Shown one piece after another: positions 1-7,081 of a stretch of 7,187 nt of DNA. The stretch is from an uncultured Pirellulaceae bacterium (lineage in GTDB: Bacteria > Planctomycetota > Planctomycetia > Pirellulales > Pirellulaceae), in NCBI GenBank assembly GCA_934255105.1, contig CAKQNH010000234.1, positions 1 to 7,187 on the forward strand. Direction: 5' to 3'. The notes beneath the pieces are model-generated. The model did no database searches and was not told where the DNA came from. It worked only from the letters and a program-made list of their open reading frames with translations. The first letter of the stretch is position 1; every line of letters begins with the position of its first letter. A program made the translations under genes and the position numbers.

Positions 1-483
1 GCGCAACGCTTCCTCGATTGGTTTTACGACGGTCTGAGCGCCGAAGCGCGTCGAGGCGTGATAAGGAGTGCCTACCGGCTGGACGATTCGGCCGGGGCGT
101 CGAGCTACATCGACAAAATTCTAGCGAGGGAAGAATCGCATCACCTAACTGATTACCGAGTCTGCCTGCGCCAAATCGACCGAATCCTGCGGCACAGAGA
201 ACCGGGGTTCGAGCCGCTAGAGATGTCCCGTGAAGTGTACTCACAGTTGCTCGAAGAGATGAAGGCTAATCGGGTCACCGGATGGGATTCCAGCAGTTAC
301 GGTAGCCCGCAATATTTCCTTGATTTGCTTCGCCGGCACGCATTTACGGGTGCTTACTCCCATCCCAAATATGGAGGCAATACATCTGCATCGGGGTGGG
401 CTTATCTACAAAGTCGCTTCCCGTTCGATTGGCAGCGCAATATCGAAAGACCGGTAGGAACAAGTCTGGCATATCGGGGGTAA
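1..483 (+). CDS. Gluconate 2-dehydrogenase subunit 3-like protein (5' truncated by the window)
   Basis: The reading frame is open from base 1, so the true start lies upstream. A GTG at 58 is in frame, but the 19 codons before it are also protein-like, so it is unlikely to be the start. About 160 C-terminal residues are visible. The stretch around 325-381 reads FLDLLRRHAFTGAYSHPKYG followed by GN, which resembles the conserved C-terminal block of the Gluconate_2-dh3 family (helix, then a P-x-YGGN loop), with a Trp-rich tail after it. In characterised members this small subunit partners a GMC-type FAD dehydrogenase and carries the Tat signal that exports both. Any signal here would be off the window. 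The stop lies 4 bases before the GMC gene, the usual order for this pair. The N-terminal part before the motif is not diagnostic, so the family call rests mainly on the C-terminal block and the neighbour. Confidence 0.8.
   Translation, partial: AQRFLDWFYDGLSAEARRGVIRSAYRLDDSAGASSYIDKILAREESHHLTDYRVCLRQIDRILRHREPGFEPLEMSREVYSQLLEEMKANRVTGWDSSSYGSPQYFLDLLRRHAFTGAYSHPKYGGNTSASGWAYLQSRFPFDWQRNIERPVGTSLAYRG
476..480 (+). promoter_or_regulatory. Probable ribosome binding site of the GMC oxidoreductase gene
   Basis: A run of five G lies 7 bases before the ATG at 488, inside the last codons of the upstream gene. It is a partial Shine-Dalgarno match rather than a full AGGAGG. Its place inside the preceding gene suggests coupled translation of the two dehydrogenase subunits. 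Confidence 0.4.
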
Positions 484-487
484 AACG

Positions 488-2326
488 ATGCAAACTGAAT
501 TCGATGTTGTGATCGTGGGAAGTGGTGCCGGGGGCTCGCCTATTGCGTATGAGTTGGCCCGTGCGGGGCACCGAGTATTAGTTCTCGAGAAAGGTCCGCT
601 ATTGCGTCCTCAGGACGACCCACCTGGTATGCCTTCCGACTTCAAACGCGATGAGCTATTCGCGACCGGACCTGAGAAGCGTTTGACGATCAACTTGGAA
701 AATCGTGGGCAAGCAATTTTCAGTAGCCACATCGAACCAGACTTGAATGACGAGCCCCATGTCTATCGTGAACAGACGGCCAGCGGCACTGTTGACAAAG
801 CAACCATCGAGGGGTACACAGCACAAGCTGTTGGCGGCGGGACTCAGCTCTACGGCGGCGTATCCCTGCGGTTCACTAGTCTCGATCTTACGCTGGCAGA
901 TTTCAATGCGGCGCGATCGATCGCTGCAGATCCCGCCGGCGATGTCGAACGCGAGTCCCGCAACTGGCCGTACTCCTACTCAGAGCTAGAAGCCTACTAC
1001 ACCAAAGCCGAGCGACTCGTTGGCTTGAATGGTCAGCAGGCAGGGCAGGAGAAGCTTTTTAGCGATCCAGGCACCTACCAAACGCCCCTGACGCCGAACC
1101 CAATCAGCCAGTATGCGTTGCAGGGCATGAATCGGCTTGGGATGAAAGCCTACCGCACACCGCTGGCGGTAATTACGGAAGATCATGAACCCAGTGGCCG
1201 ACAAGTTCCGCGCGATGCTGCCGGAAACCCGAATCCTGAAGCTGCCAAAACCGGGTTTGTTAATCGATATGGCGATCCACTCGGTTTGAAGTCAAACACG
1301 TATGTTTCTTTATTGCGTCCTACGCTGCACGACGATCGATTTCGAGACAACCTGACACTATGGCCGAATTGTGTGGTGACCCATCTGATGCAGACCAATG
1401 GTCGCATCGACAAAGTTCACGTACTTGATCCTTCGGGGCATCACCGCATAGTCACGGGAAGAATTGTGGTAGTCGCTTGTTCGGCAATCGAGTCCGTGCG
1501 GTTGCTTTTGTTGTCCGGTCAAATCGATCCAGAATTCGACCGCAGGCTTCACGCTGGTCGCGACGAAAACGCTAGCCTCGTCGGTAAATATTTCTTGACG
1601 CACTGTTTTGGTGGGGCTGAAGGTGATGTACCAACAGCGCAGGACAAGTCCATTTCGCTTGACAGCGACTATGCGACGGACTATGCAGCCACCCCAGCAT
1701 TTCTCGACGCTCACCAACTCTGGGCCGGAGCGGCGATCTACAACAACACTTCCGATCAAGCGTTGCCCATCTCGCTGGGCCGCACGCATGGCGCTCAGGA
1801 CATGGATACGATTTGGAAATCGTTCATCGATGACCGCAGCATCACCGGAGAAGGATTTCTGAAGTGGCTCGACGGCAACTTTCAACGTAGTCTTTCGGTC
1901 AGTTTCATGGCCAATCAAGTGCCGCTGAAATCCAATCGCATCGAGTTGCACCCGACGGTAACTGACAAGTGGAATCGCCCGGTGGCCTACATTATCAAGA
2001 GCTGGCATTCGCATGACAACTATCTCATGCAAGCCATGGCCGAAACCTGTCGCGATATTCTGTCCGCCGGCGGGGTGGCAGTGGCTGGTTTCGGACATGT
2101 CGGCAACGACGCTCGCGCTCGCATCGCGAACCATATCTTGGGGGGCCTGAGGTTTGGCGTCGATCCGTCTGACTCAGTGCTCGATCCATTTTGTAGACAC
2201 TGGGAGTTTGACAATCTTTACGTAACTGACGGCTCGTTCATGCCGACCTCCGGCGGAGCCAACCCTACGCTTACGATCCAAGCCAACTCCTTTCGCGTGG
2301 CTGACCATTTGAAGACAAGGCTGTAA
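488..2326 (+). CDS. FAD-dependent GMC-family oxidoreductase (sugar, polyol or alcohol dehydrogenase large subunit)
   Basis: This 612-residue protein has a complete GMC fold. An N-terminal Rossmann motif GSGAGG (G11, G13, G16) is followed by the ribose-binding acid E34 in VLVLEKG. A GGGT motif lies at about 116-119, followed by YGG. A SAIESVRLLLLSG stretch is typical of the second FAD-contacting region. The C-terminal GMC domain holds the expected catalytic pair: H549 in HILGGLRFG and N592 in NPTLT, 43 residues apart, the same separation as H516 and H559 of glucose oxidase. Family members oxidise sugars, sugar acids or alcohols through FAD. The adjacent subunit 3-like gene points to the gluconate/glucose/fructose dehydrogenase branch rather than to an oxygen-using oxidase. 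There is no signal peptide, since the FAD motif starts at residue 6. If exported, it would have to travel with its partner. No cytochrome c subunit gene follows. The exact substrate cannot be read from the sequence. Confidence 0.93.
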   Translation: MQTEFDVVIVGSGAGGSPIAYELARAGHRVLVLEKGPLLRPQDDPPGMPSDFKRDELFATGPEKRLTINLENRGQAIFSSHIEPDLNDEPHVYREQTASGTVDKATIEGYTAQAVGGGTQLYGGVSLRFTSLDLTLADFNAARSIAADPAGDVERESRNWPYSYSELEAYYTKAERLVGLNGQQAGQEKLFSDPGTYQTPLTPNPISQYALQGMNRLGMKAYRTPLAVITEDHEPSGRQVPRDAAGNPNPEAAKTGFVNRYGDPLGLKSNTYVSLLRPTLHDDRFRDNLTLWPNCVVTHLMQTNGRIDKVHVLDPSGHHRIVTGRIVVVACSAIESVRLLLLSGQIDPEFDRRLHAGRDENASLVGKYFLTHCFGGAEGDVPTAQDKSISLDSDYATDYAATPAFLDAHQLWAGAAIYNNTSDQALPISLGRTHGAQDMDTIWKSFIDDRSITGEGFLKWLDGNFQRSLSVSFMANQVPLKSNRIELHPTVTDKWNRPVAYIIKSWHSHDNYLMQAMAETCRDILSAGGVAVAGFGHVGNDARARIANHILGGLRFGVDPSDSVLDPFCRHWEFDNLYVTDGSFMPTSGGANPTLTIQANSFRVADHLKTRL

Positions 2327-2328
2327 GT

Positions 2329-3777
2329 ATGACCAGACTTCCTGGGAGCCGTATGTTCGATCAACGGCCTCCTTCTGCTGAGGAATCGTTTCGTAAGCTG
2401 GTGCGTGAACCCGAAGTCTTTGACGGGCGGATGCGCCGTGCAGTATCGGTGGAGGATGTCGCGGCCGAAGGCGTTCCGACTGCGGAGGTGCTCGCACTCC
2501 AACCCACTCCGCAGTTGAGCTTCGAGGAGATCTACAGCTCTCCAGAAAACCAAATATTCAAAGTAGTTTTCTTCCCCGACCGTGTGTTTCACGCTCAGTA
2601 TCTGAACGCGAGCCGCGCACATCCCCGCTATCGTTACAGCGTCTCTGATGCCAGGAGCGTGTTGGACGCCAGCGTACTGAAGGCTCAGGTTTTCATGGAC
2701 GGCAAAAAGATCGCTAATGTGCTGCGGGTTGAGTATCGAGGGAGCAGGTTGGTCGAACTTGCTCGTGAGAGTGGTCGCTTCCTGCGCGAGGAATTGATAG
2801 CTTGGTTGCGAATTAGCGGCAAGGCATCTGCGCGCGACGCTCGCGGCCGGGTGGTCACGAGCGATGACGGCACACCCAAGCTGGAAGAACGCCGCGTAGA
2901 CCGACCGATTAAGTTGCATTTTTGTCCGTGGATCAACGCTTATCAAGCAGAAGTCTGGTCGACGCTTGAAACACCATCTGCCGAGATGCGACATGACTTT
3001 CAAGTGCTAGCACAGATGGGACCGACGGGGCCTATCACGCGAATAAAATCGTTTTCACCTGTTTTAGAGAATCTCGATGAGCTGCAGTTAGTCGAATTGG
3101 CTTTCCGCGAGAACGATGTCGATTTGCCCACCGGCCATCCGATCAATGAACCGCGGTGGGATAACAACTACGAACGGTCGTTTCAGGCTCCTAACTCACC
3201 CATTCCGAACGACAACAATGCAAACACGATTCCAGTTGGAAACTATCAAGTCAATTTTCAGAAGGGATGGTATCTCGATGCGAATAAGGTTCCCCCTGTC
3301 CGCTATCGCAATGCGATGATGGATGCCAACCCGGCCAATCCAGATTTCAAGCCGCTCGATCCCAATGAGGCGATAGATTGGTCTGGGACAGTTGCCTCCC
3401 ACGAATTTTCGTCGGCCAACGTGATCGAGATGCGCTGGTTGCTTCAGCGTGAGTTTGGTGGATCGGTAGTCTTCTTTCACGAAGTCACCATTCCGCCGGG
3501 AACCGTCGAAGGAACTCACCAGCACATTGGTTCTGAAGAACTCTACTACATTATTGACGGTGAGGGAATTGCGTACATGGCTGCTGGAGACGATCCAGCT
3601 ACATCCGAGTTTCCAAAAGTTATGCGTCCCGTATATGGGCTCTTCGAGAAAGAGTGCGTCGAGCTGCCGGTCAGAAGAGGCAATGTCATCTTCACCAAGA
3701 GCGGTGGAATTCATGGTATCCGCAACAACGGTGACAAACCTCTTAAGTTCATTGCCTTTCTTTACCACAGCGTTTAA
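2329..3777 (+). CDS. Large protein with C-terminal cupin domain (cupin paralogue 1), function unknown
   Basis: The protein has 482 residues. The ATG lies 2 bases after the GMC stop, with AAGG at 2317-2320 at good spacing; a second in-frame ATG at 2353 is less well placed. The last ~100 residues form a cupin barrel. Motif 1 is G-x5-H397-x-H399 with E403/E404 after it, and motif 2 (GNVIFTKSGGIHGIRN) has H462 and N466. The 3-His/1-Glu metal set is therefore intact. Motif 2 has Lys where the consensus has Pro. The first ~380 residues match no family I can name. They include an LRVEYRG strand at 132-138, a basic stretch at about 145-195, an AEVWS strand near 208, an Asn-rich segment at about 289-302 and a YRN at 326-328. 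Several of these recur in the next gene. There is no signal peptide or membrane segment. Cupins range from isomerases and dioxygenases to ligand-binding proteins, so the activity is open. Confidence 0.85.
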   Translation: MTRLPGSRMFDQRPPSAEESFRKLVREPEVFDGRMRRAVSVEDVAAEGVPTAEVLALQPTPQLSFEEIYSSPENQIFKVVFFPDRVFHAQYLNASRAHPRYRYSVSDARSVLDASVLKAQVFMDGKKIANVLRVEYRGSRLVELARESGRFLREELIAWLRISGKASARDARGRVVTSDDGTPKLEERRVDRPIKLHFCPWINAYQAEVWSTLETPSAEMRHDFQVLAQMGPTGPITRIKSFSPVLENLDELQLVELAFRENDVDLPTGHPINEPRWDNNYERSFQAPNSPIPNDNNANTIPVGNYQVNFQKGWYLDANKVPPVRYRNAMMDANPANPDFKPLDPNEAIDWSGTVASHEFSSANVIEMRWLLQREFGGSVVFFHEVTIPPGTVEGTHQHIGSEELYYIIDGEGIAYMAAGDDPATSEFPKVMRPVYGLFEKECVELPVRRGNVIFTKSGGIHGIRNNGDKPLKFIAFLYHSV

Positions 3778-3790
3778 CACGAGATCGAAT

Positions 3791-5038
3791 ATGCAAATTA
3801 GCAATCGAGACATCGTCGTTCCTCTTGCGCCAGGCGAGTCGCCGAACTACAACGACAACAATCCACTGCACCGCCTGATCGCCGTCTACGAGTCGTTGGT
3901 GTTTGCGGCTGAACGCGAGCACTACGCGCACGATGAACTGCAGGCGCTGTTTTCTTTCGCATCGCTAGAACTGCATGGGCCCGCGGGTGCCAACAGTGGG
4001 GTCCTCGATCCGCGTGAACAGGACTTCGTTGATTTTCAAAAACAAAATATCAAGGCATTTGCGCTGGCTGATACGACGATCACTCGAGGATGGGTGAGCG
4101 TCGATGCATGGAGTGGGCCATTCTTGCGTGTCTCTTATCGTGGCGGCCCCGATTCTCAACTGTCAAAAGCTGCGAATCACCAATTGGGGACAACGATACG
4201 ACTCCATCTTCGCGTGGGAAGCGCCGAGACTGCCGAACCCCTGGTCGTGCCGTATAACGAAATTAGCGACCGATACGAAGTGGAGTTGTGGTCATATCCG
4301 GGCAACGACTTGGCCGACAAGCTCGACACCCTGGGCAAAGCATCGCTCGCGCGCGGTGAACTCTTGGTTCGTCCCGATCTGATCAAAGGCTCCGTAGACG
4401 ATTTTCGACGCGAGAATGTGGCTGACCAGCCGATACCCAATGTCGCAGCAGAGCATTGCATGCATCCAACAAATTCGCTGCGCATTGAACTTGCCTGGTC
4501 GGATCATTCGCTTCAACATTGGGATTCAAGAGAGGGCCGGAACTATACCTTTGAATTCTCCATGGTCGTTCGAGGTTGGAATAACTTCCTGAAGGTTGGC
4601 GTTAGCTTAAATCCGCATGGTGGGTTGGGGCAGCTTGAGTACCGGAATTTGCTGTCCAACTACTTCGAGTTTCAGAACAGCGACGAACTGGGACGCACGC
4701 CAGCCGACTGGAGTTTTGATGCATTTAGGTCGAAAGCCCACGGCGGTCGGCGCGAGCCCTTTCTAGCTGTCGATTATATGGACTTGCACATCGTGCGTCC
4801 GAGCGGTGGTATCGGGATTCATCGGCATCGTGATAACCAAGAGATATTCATGGTGCTCGAAAACGAAGTGATCATGATCGTGGGTGACTGGTGCGAGATG
4901 CCCCAGCGGCAGCGCGCGTTTGAAGTGCGCACGCTTCGTGCCGGCCATTTCGCACTGTTGAAACCAGGACAGCTACACGGATTGTTAAATCCCACGGACG
5001 AGAATATTCCCCTGTTGATGTTTGGCGGATACGACTAG
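3791..5038 (+). CDS. Large protein with C-terminal cupin domain (cupin paralogue 2), function unknown
   Basis: I place the start at the ATG at 3791, 13 bases after the previous stop, giving 415 residues. The frame stays open upstream to 3527, but that part overlaps the conserved cupin of the preceding gene in another frame and is not credible coding. The Shine-Dalgarno is weak (ACGAG at 3779-3783). The cupin is C-terminal. Motif 1 has H344-x-H346 and E351, and motif 2 (GHFALLKPGQLHGLLN) has H396 and N400, so the metal ligands are intact. As in the preceding protein, motif 2 has Lys at the consensus Pro position. The usual Gly closing motif 1 is replaced by a LEN sequence. Outside the cupin, LRVSYRG (112-118), YEVELWS (162-168), a SLRIELAW strand and YRN (284-286) have counterparts in the same order in the upstream protein. 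No signal peptide or membrane segment is seen. The function is unknown; a metal-dependent sugar-related enzyme or a partner of its paralogue are both possible. Confidence 0.83.
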   Translation: MQISNRDIVVPLAPGESPNYNDNNPLHRLIAVYESLVFAAEREHYAHDELQALFSFASLELHGPAGANSGVLDPREQDFVDFQKQNIKAFALADTTITRGWVSVDAWSGPFLRVSYRGGPDSQLSKAANHQLGTTIRLHLRVGSAETAEPLVVPYNEISDRYEVELWSYPGNDLADKLDTLGKASLARGELLVRPDLIKGSVDDFRRENVADQPIPNVAAEHCMHPTNSLRIELAWSDHSLQHWDSREGRNYTFEFSMVVRGWNNFLKVGVSLNPHGGLGQLEYRNLLSNYFEFQNSDELGRTPADWSFDAFRSKAHGGRREPFLAVDYMDLHIVRPSGGIGIHRHRDNQEIFMVLENEVIMIVGDWCEMPQRQRAFEVRTLRAGHFALLKPGQLHGLLNPTDENIPLLMFGGYD

Positions 5039-5043
5039 AAACC

Positions 5044-5049
5044 AGGAGA
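5044..5049 (+). promoter_or_regulatory. Ribosome binding site deciding the GH13 gene start
   Basis: AGGAGA lies 8 bases before the ATG at 5058. This strong match picks that ATG over in-frame alternatives upstream, which lie inside the end of the second cupin gene. Confidence 0.75.
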
Positions 5050-5057
5050 AAATTGTT

Positions 5058-6872
5058 ATGCCGGACACGTCTACTCGACCGGGCATGGGGGCCATGCCGT
5101 ATGCTGGTGGTGTTGCGTTTCGCGTGTGGGCTCCGTCTGCAGGGCAGGTGAGGGTTGCCGGTGATTTCAACGGCTGGGATGAAAATGCCACTCCACTCGT
5201 CGCGGAGGGAAACGGTAATTGGTCCACGGATGTGTCCGGTGCGGCCGCCGGGCAGCGCTACAAGCTCGTCATCGACGGCCGTTGGAAGATCGATCCGCGA
5301 GCCCGGGATGTTACCAACTCTGTCGGCGATGGCGTCATCGTCTCTAGCGACTATCCGTGGCAGGTCAACGACTTCGGCATGCCCCCGTGGAACGAACTGG
5401 TGATCTATGAAATGCATGCTGCCACATTTCCCGATGATCCCGTGCAGAAACGCGCGCTTTTCGACGCCATTGCAGGAGATATGAGCTACTTGCAAGAACT
5501 CGGAATCAATGCGATTGAACTCATGCCAGCCAGTGAATTTCCTGGAGACGATTCGTGGGGCTACAATCCGTCGTATTTGTTCGCGATCGAGGATTCTTAC
5601 GGGGGACCGGATTCACTAAAGCGACTGATCGATTCGGCTCACCAACATGGCATCGCGGTAATACTCGATGTGGTCTACAACCATCTTGGCCCAACGGACC
5701 TCGACATGTGGCAGTTCGACGGCTGGTTTCAAGTCTGGAACGGGGAGGCGATGGGGGGGATTTATTTCTACAATGACTGGCGCGCTTGGACGCCGTGGGG
5801 CGCGAAGAACCGCCCTGATTTCGGACGGCCGGAGGTTCGCGAGTTGATTCGCGACAACGCCTTGATGTGGTTGGAAGACTTTCGCATGGATGGCTTGCGG
5901 ATGGACATGACAACCTATATCCGCAACGTCTACGCCAACGATCACGACCCGCTTGACAGCCCAAATAATCTCTCTGGCTGGGGCTGGAATTTGCTACGCT
6001 GGATCAACGACGAAGTGAACTTTCGCCAACCATGGAAAATTACCATTGCCGAGGATATGCGGCAGAATCCCGCAATTACTCGGCCCACGGCGAATGCTGG
6101 CGCGGGCTTTGACGCACAGTGGGATGACCAGTTTCACCATCGTGTCTACGATGTGCTCACCGCCCAGCGGGATGAAGACCGGGACATGTACGCTATTCGC
6201 GATGCGATCGAGCGACGGTACGATGGCGACGCGTTTCGCCGAGTGATCTACACCGAATCGCATGACGAAGTTGGCGCAGCCAGCGGCGGTCGAAGGCTAA
6301 CCGAAGCGATTCATCCAGGCCACGCTGATAGTTGGTACGCGAAAAAGCGATCCACCCTTGGCGCAGCACTGCTCTTCACCTCCCCAGGGGTTCCCATGAT
6401 CTTTCAAGGGCAGGAAATACTGGAATGGATTCCATTCGGTGACAAGAACCGCATCGATTGGGGCAAGTACAACGAGTTTCGTGGTATCTATACGCTCTAT
6501 CGCGATCTTATTCGCCTCCGCCGCAATTGGTTCAACAACACTCGCGGGCTTCGAGGCCAGCACGTCAACGTTTGTCACGTCAACAATCAAGATAAAGTCA
6601 TCGCCTATCACCGTTGGCTGGCCGGCGGCTCTGGCGACGACGTCGTCGTCGTGCTGAACTTCGCAAATCGTGGTTACACGGACTACCACATCGGACTACC
6701 CAGGGCAGGACAATGGCATCCGAGATTCAACAGCGACTGGCGGGGATATGATCCGTCGTTCTCCGACTGGAATGTCAGTTCCGTGTTCGCGGGCGGCAGC
6801 GCGAATCACGGGTTCGGCCAGTCGGCGGCGATCGCACTGCCACCCTACTCGGGCGTCATATTCTCGCAGTAA
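5058..6872 (+). CDS. CBM48-GH13 alpha-glucan enzyme (branching-enzyme-like or trehalohydrolase-like alpha-amylase family protein)
   Basis: The protein has 604 residues. An N-terminal CBM48/early-set domain (about 14-100) carries FRVWAP and VRVAGDFNGWD, as in branching enzymes and malto-oligosyltrehalose trehalohydrolases. A GH13 TIM barrel follows (about 110-500) with all four classical regions: DVVYNH (D204, H209), GLRMD with nucleophile D283, IAED with acid/base E332, and ESHDE with D403. A C-terminal beta domain with a VVVVLNFAN strand closes the protein. GH13 enzymes with this layout cleave or transfer alpha-1,4-glucan chains, acting on glycogen or malto-oligosaccharides. The length is shorter than E. 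coli GlgB (728 residues) and close to TreZ, but no TreY-like partner is visible. I therefore call the superfamily with confidence and the activity only tentatively. There is no signal peptide, so a cytoplasmic enzyme is expected. The gene begins 19 bases after the second cupin gene and probably shares its transcript. Confidence 0.92.
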   Translation: MPDTSTRPGMGAMPYAGGVAFRVWAPSAGQVRVAGDFNGWDENATPLVAEGNGNWSTDVSGAAAGQRYKLVIDGRWKIDPRARDVTNSVGDGVIVSSDYPWQVNDFGMPPWNELVIYEMHAATFPDDPVQKRALFDAIAGDMSYLQELGINAIELMPASEFPGDDSWGYNPSYLFAIEDSYGGPDSLKRLIDSAHQHGIAVILDVVYNHLGPTDLDMWQFDGWFQVWNGEAMGGIYFYNDWRAWTPWGAKNRPDFGRPEVRELIRDNALMWLEDFRMDGLRMDMTTYIRNVYANDHDPLDSPNNLSGWGWNLLRWINDEVNFRQPWKITIAEDMRQNPAITRPTANAGAGFDAQWDDQFHHRVYDVLTAQRDEDRDMYAIRDAIERRYDGDAFRRVIYTESHDEVGAASGGRRLTEAIHPGHADSWYAKKRSTLGAALLFTSPGVPMIFQGQEILEWIPFGDKNRIDWGKYNEFRGIYTLYRDLIRLRRNWFNNTRGLRGQHVNVCHVNNQDKVIAYHRWLAGGSGDDVVVVLNFANRGYTDYHIGLPRAGQWHPRFNSDWRGYDPSFSDWNVSSVFAGGSANHGFGQSAAIALPPYSGVIFSQ

Positions 6873-7079
6873 GTTTATGCTTGGGCTGCGCAGTCACATA
6901 GAGTCGTCGGCCTTGATGAAGGCGAACTGATTGTCGAGCGGCAGGACGCCATCCCCAATCCCGCTGTCGAGGTTCGAGAGGTCTTACCAGACGGCACCGA
7001 ATTCAAAGCTGTTTGGTCACATCTGCGTCAAAGTGGTGTGGCCAAACTGGTGACAGTGCACTTTTTCGACAGAGGTTAG
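6873..7079 (+). CDS. Small hypothetical reading frame without a recognisable start codon
   Basis: The GH13 frame stays open after its TAA for 68 codons, to TAG at 7077-7079. The translation from about 6894 looks like real protein, mixed and acidic in character (for example HRVVGLDEGELIVER, then EVLPDGTEFKAVW, then KLVTVHFFDRG). There is no ATG in this frame. The rare-start candidates are CTG at 6927 and ATT at 6930, the latter 7 bases after a GAAGG at 6918-6922; GTG at 7038 would leave only 13 codons. The only nearby ATG that could open it, at 6877, is in another frame and stops after 17 codons. Possible explanations are a non-standard start, an indel that split the start from the body, a decayed gene, or stop readthrough from the GH13 gene. 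The ribosome binding site of the next gene lies in its last codons, which supports translation through here. I recognise no family. Confidence 0.45.
   Translation, partial: VYAWAAQSHRVVGLDEGELIVERQDAIPNPAVEVREVLPDGTEFKAVWSHLRQSGVAKLVTVHFFDRG
7071..7075 (+). promoter_or_regulatory. Ribosome binding site for the last small gene
   Basis: AGAGG sits 6 bases before the ATG at 7082 and overlaps the end of the preceding short reading frame, an arrangement typical of translational coupling. Confidence 0.6.
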
Positions 7080-7081
7080 CG

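Larger units (their letters stand above)
1..6872 (+). other. Probable operon: dehydrogenase small subunit, GMC oxidoreductase, two cupins, GH13 enzyme
   Basis: Five genes lie on one strand with gaps of 4, 2, 13 and 19 bases. No gap has room for a promoter or a hairpin terminator, which is the main reason to infer one transcript. The promoter must lie upstream of the window. No terminator is apparent in the 6873-7081 stretch after the GH13 gene, so the transcript may continue into the small genes. Confidence 0.7.

Noticed and set aside
1358..2134. Long minus-strand open frame of 258 codons opposite the GMC gene
   Set aside because: It lies wholly opposite a conserved gene and its translation has no domain-like pattern. 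Long antisense frames are common in such codon usage.
2218..3003. Minus-strand open frame of 261 codons across the GMC-cupin junction
   Set aside because: It is antisense to the conserved GMC C-terminus and the first cupin gene, and shows no recognisable motif.
3527..3790. In-frame extension of the second cupin gene back to 3527
   Set aside because: It would overlap the first cupin gene through its conserved metal-binding region by about 250 bases, and the translation is low-quality Ser/Thr-rich sequence. The ATG at 3791 fits the spacing and the protein's own content.
3205..3865. Shared 12-base string AACGACAACAAT in the two cupin genes (near 3208 and 3850)
   Set aside because: It encodes NDNN in non-equivalent places (middle of the first protein, start of the second). 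It is too short to count as a repeat.
5022..5057. Upstream start for the GH13 gene inside the end of the second cupin gene
   Set aside because: The AGGAGA at 5044-5049 is ideally placed for the ATG at 5058, and the 12 extra residues have no family counterpart that I recognise.
6636..6647. Palindrome GACGACGTCGTC, possible operator site
   Set aside because: It encodes part of the DDVVVV strand of the GH13 C-terminal domain. Repeated Asp and Val codons explain the symmetry.
6873..6935. Search for a terminator after the GH13 gene
   Set aside because: No GC-rich hairpin followed by a T run was found, so none is annotated.
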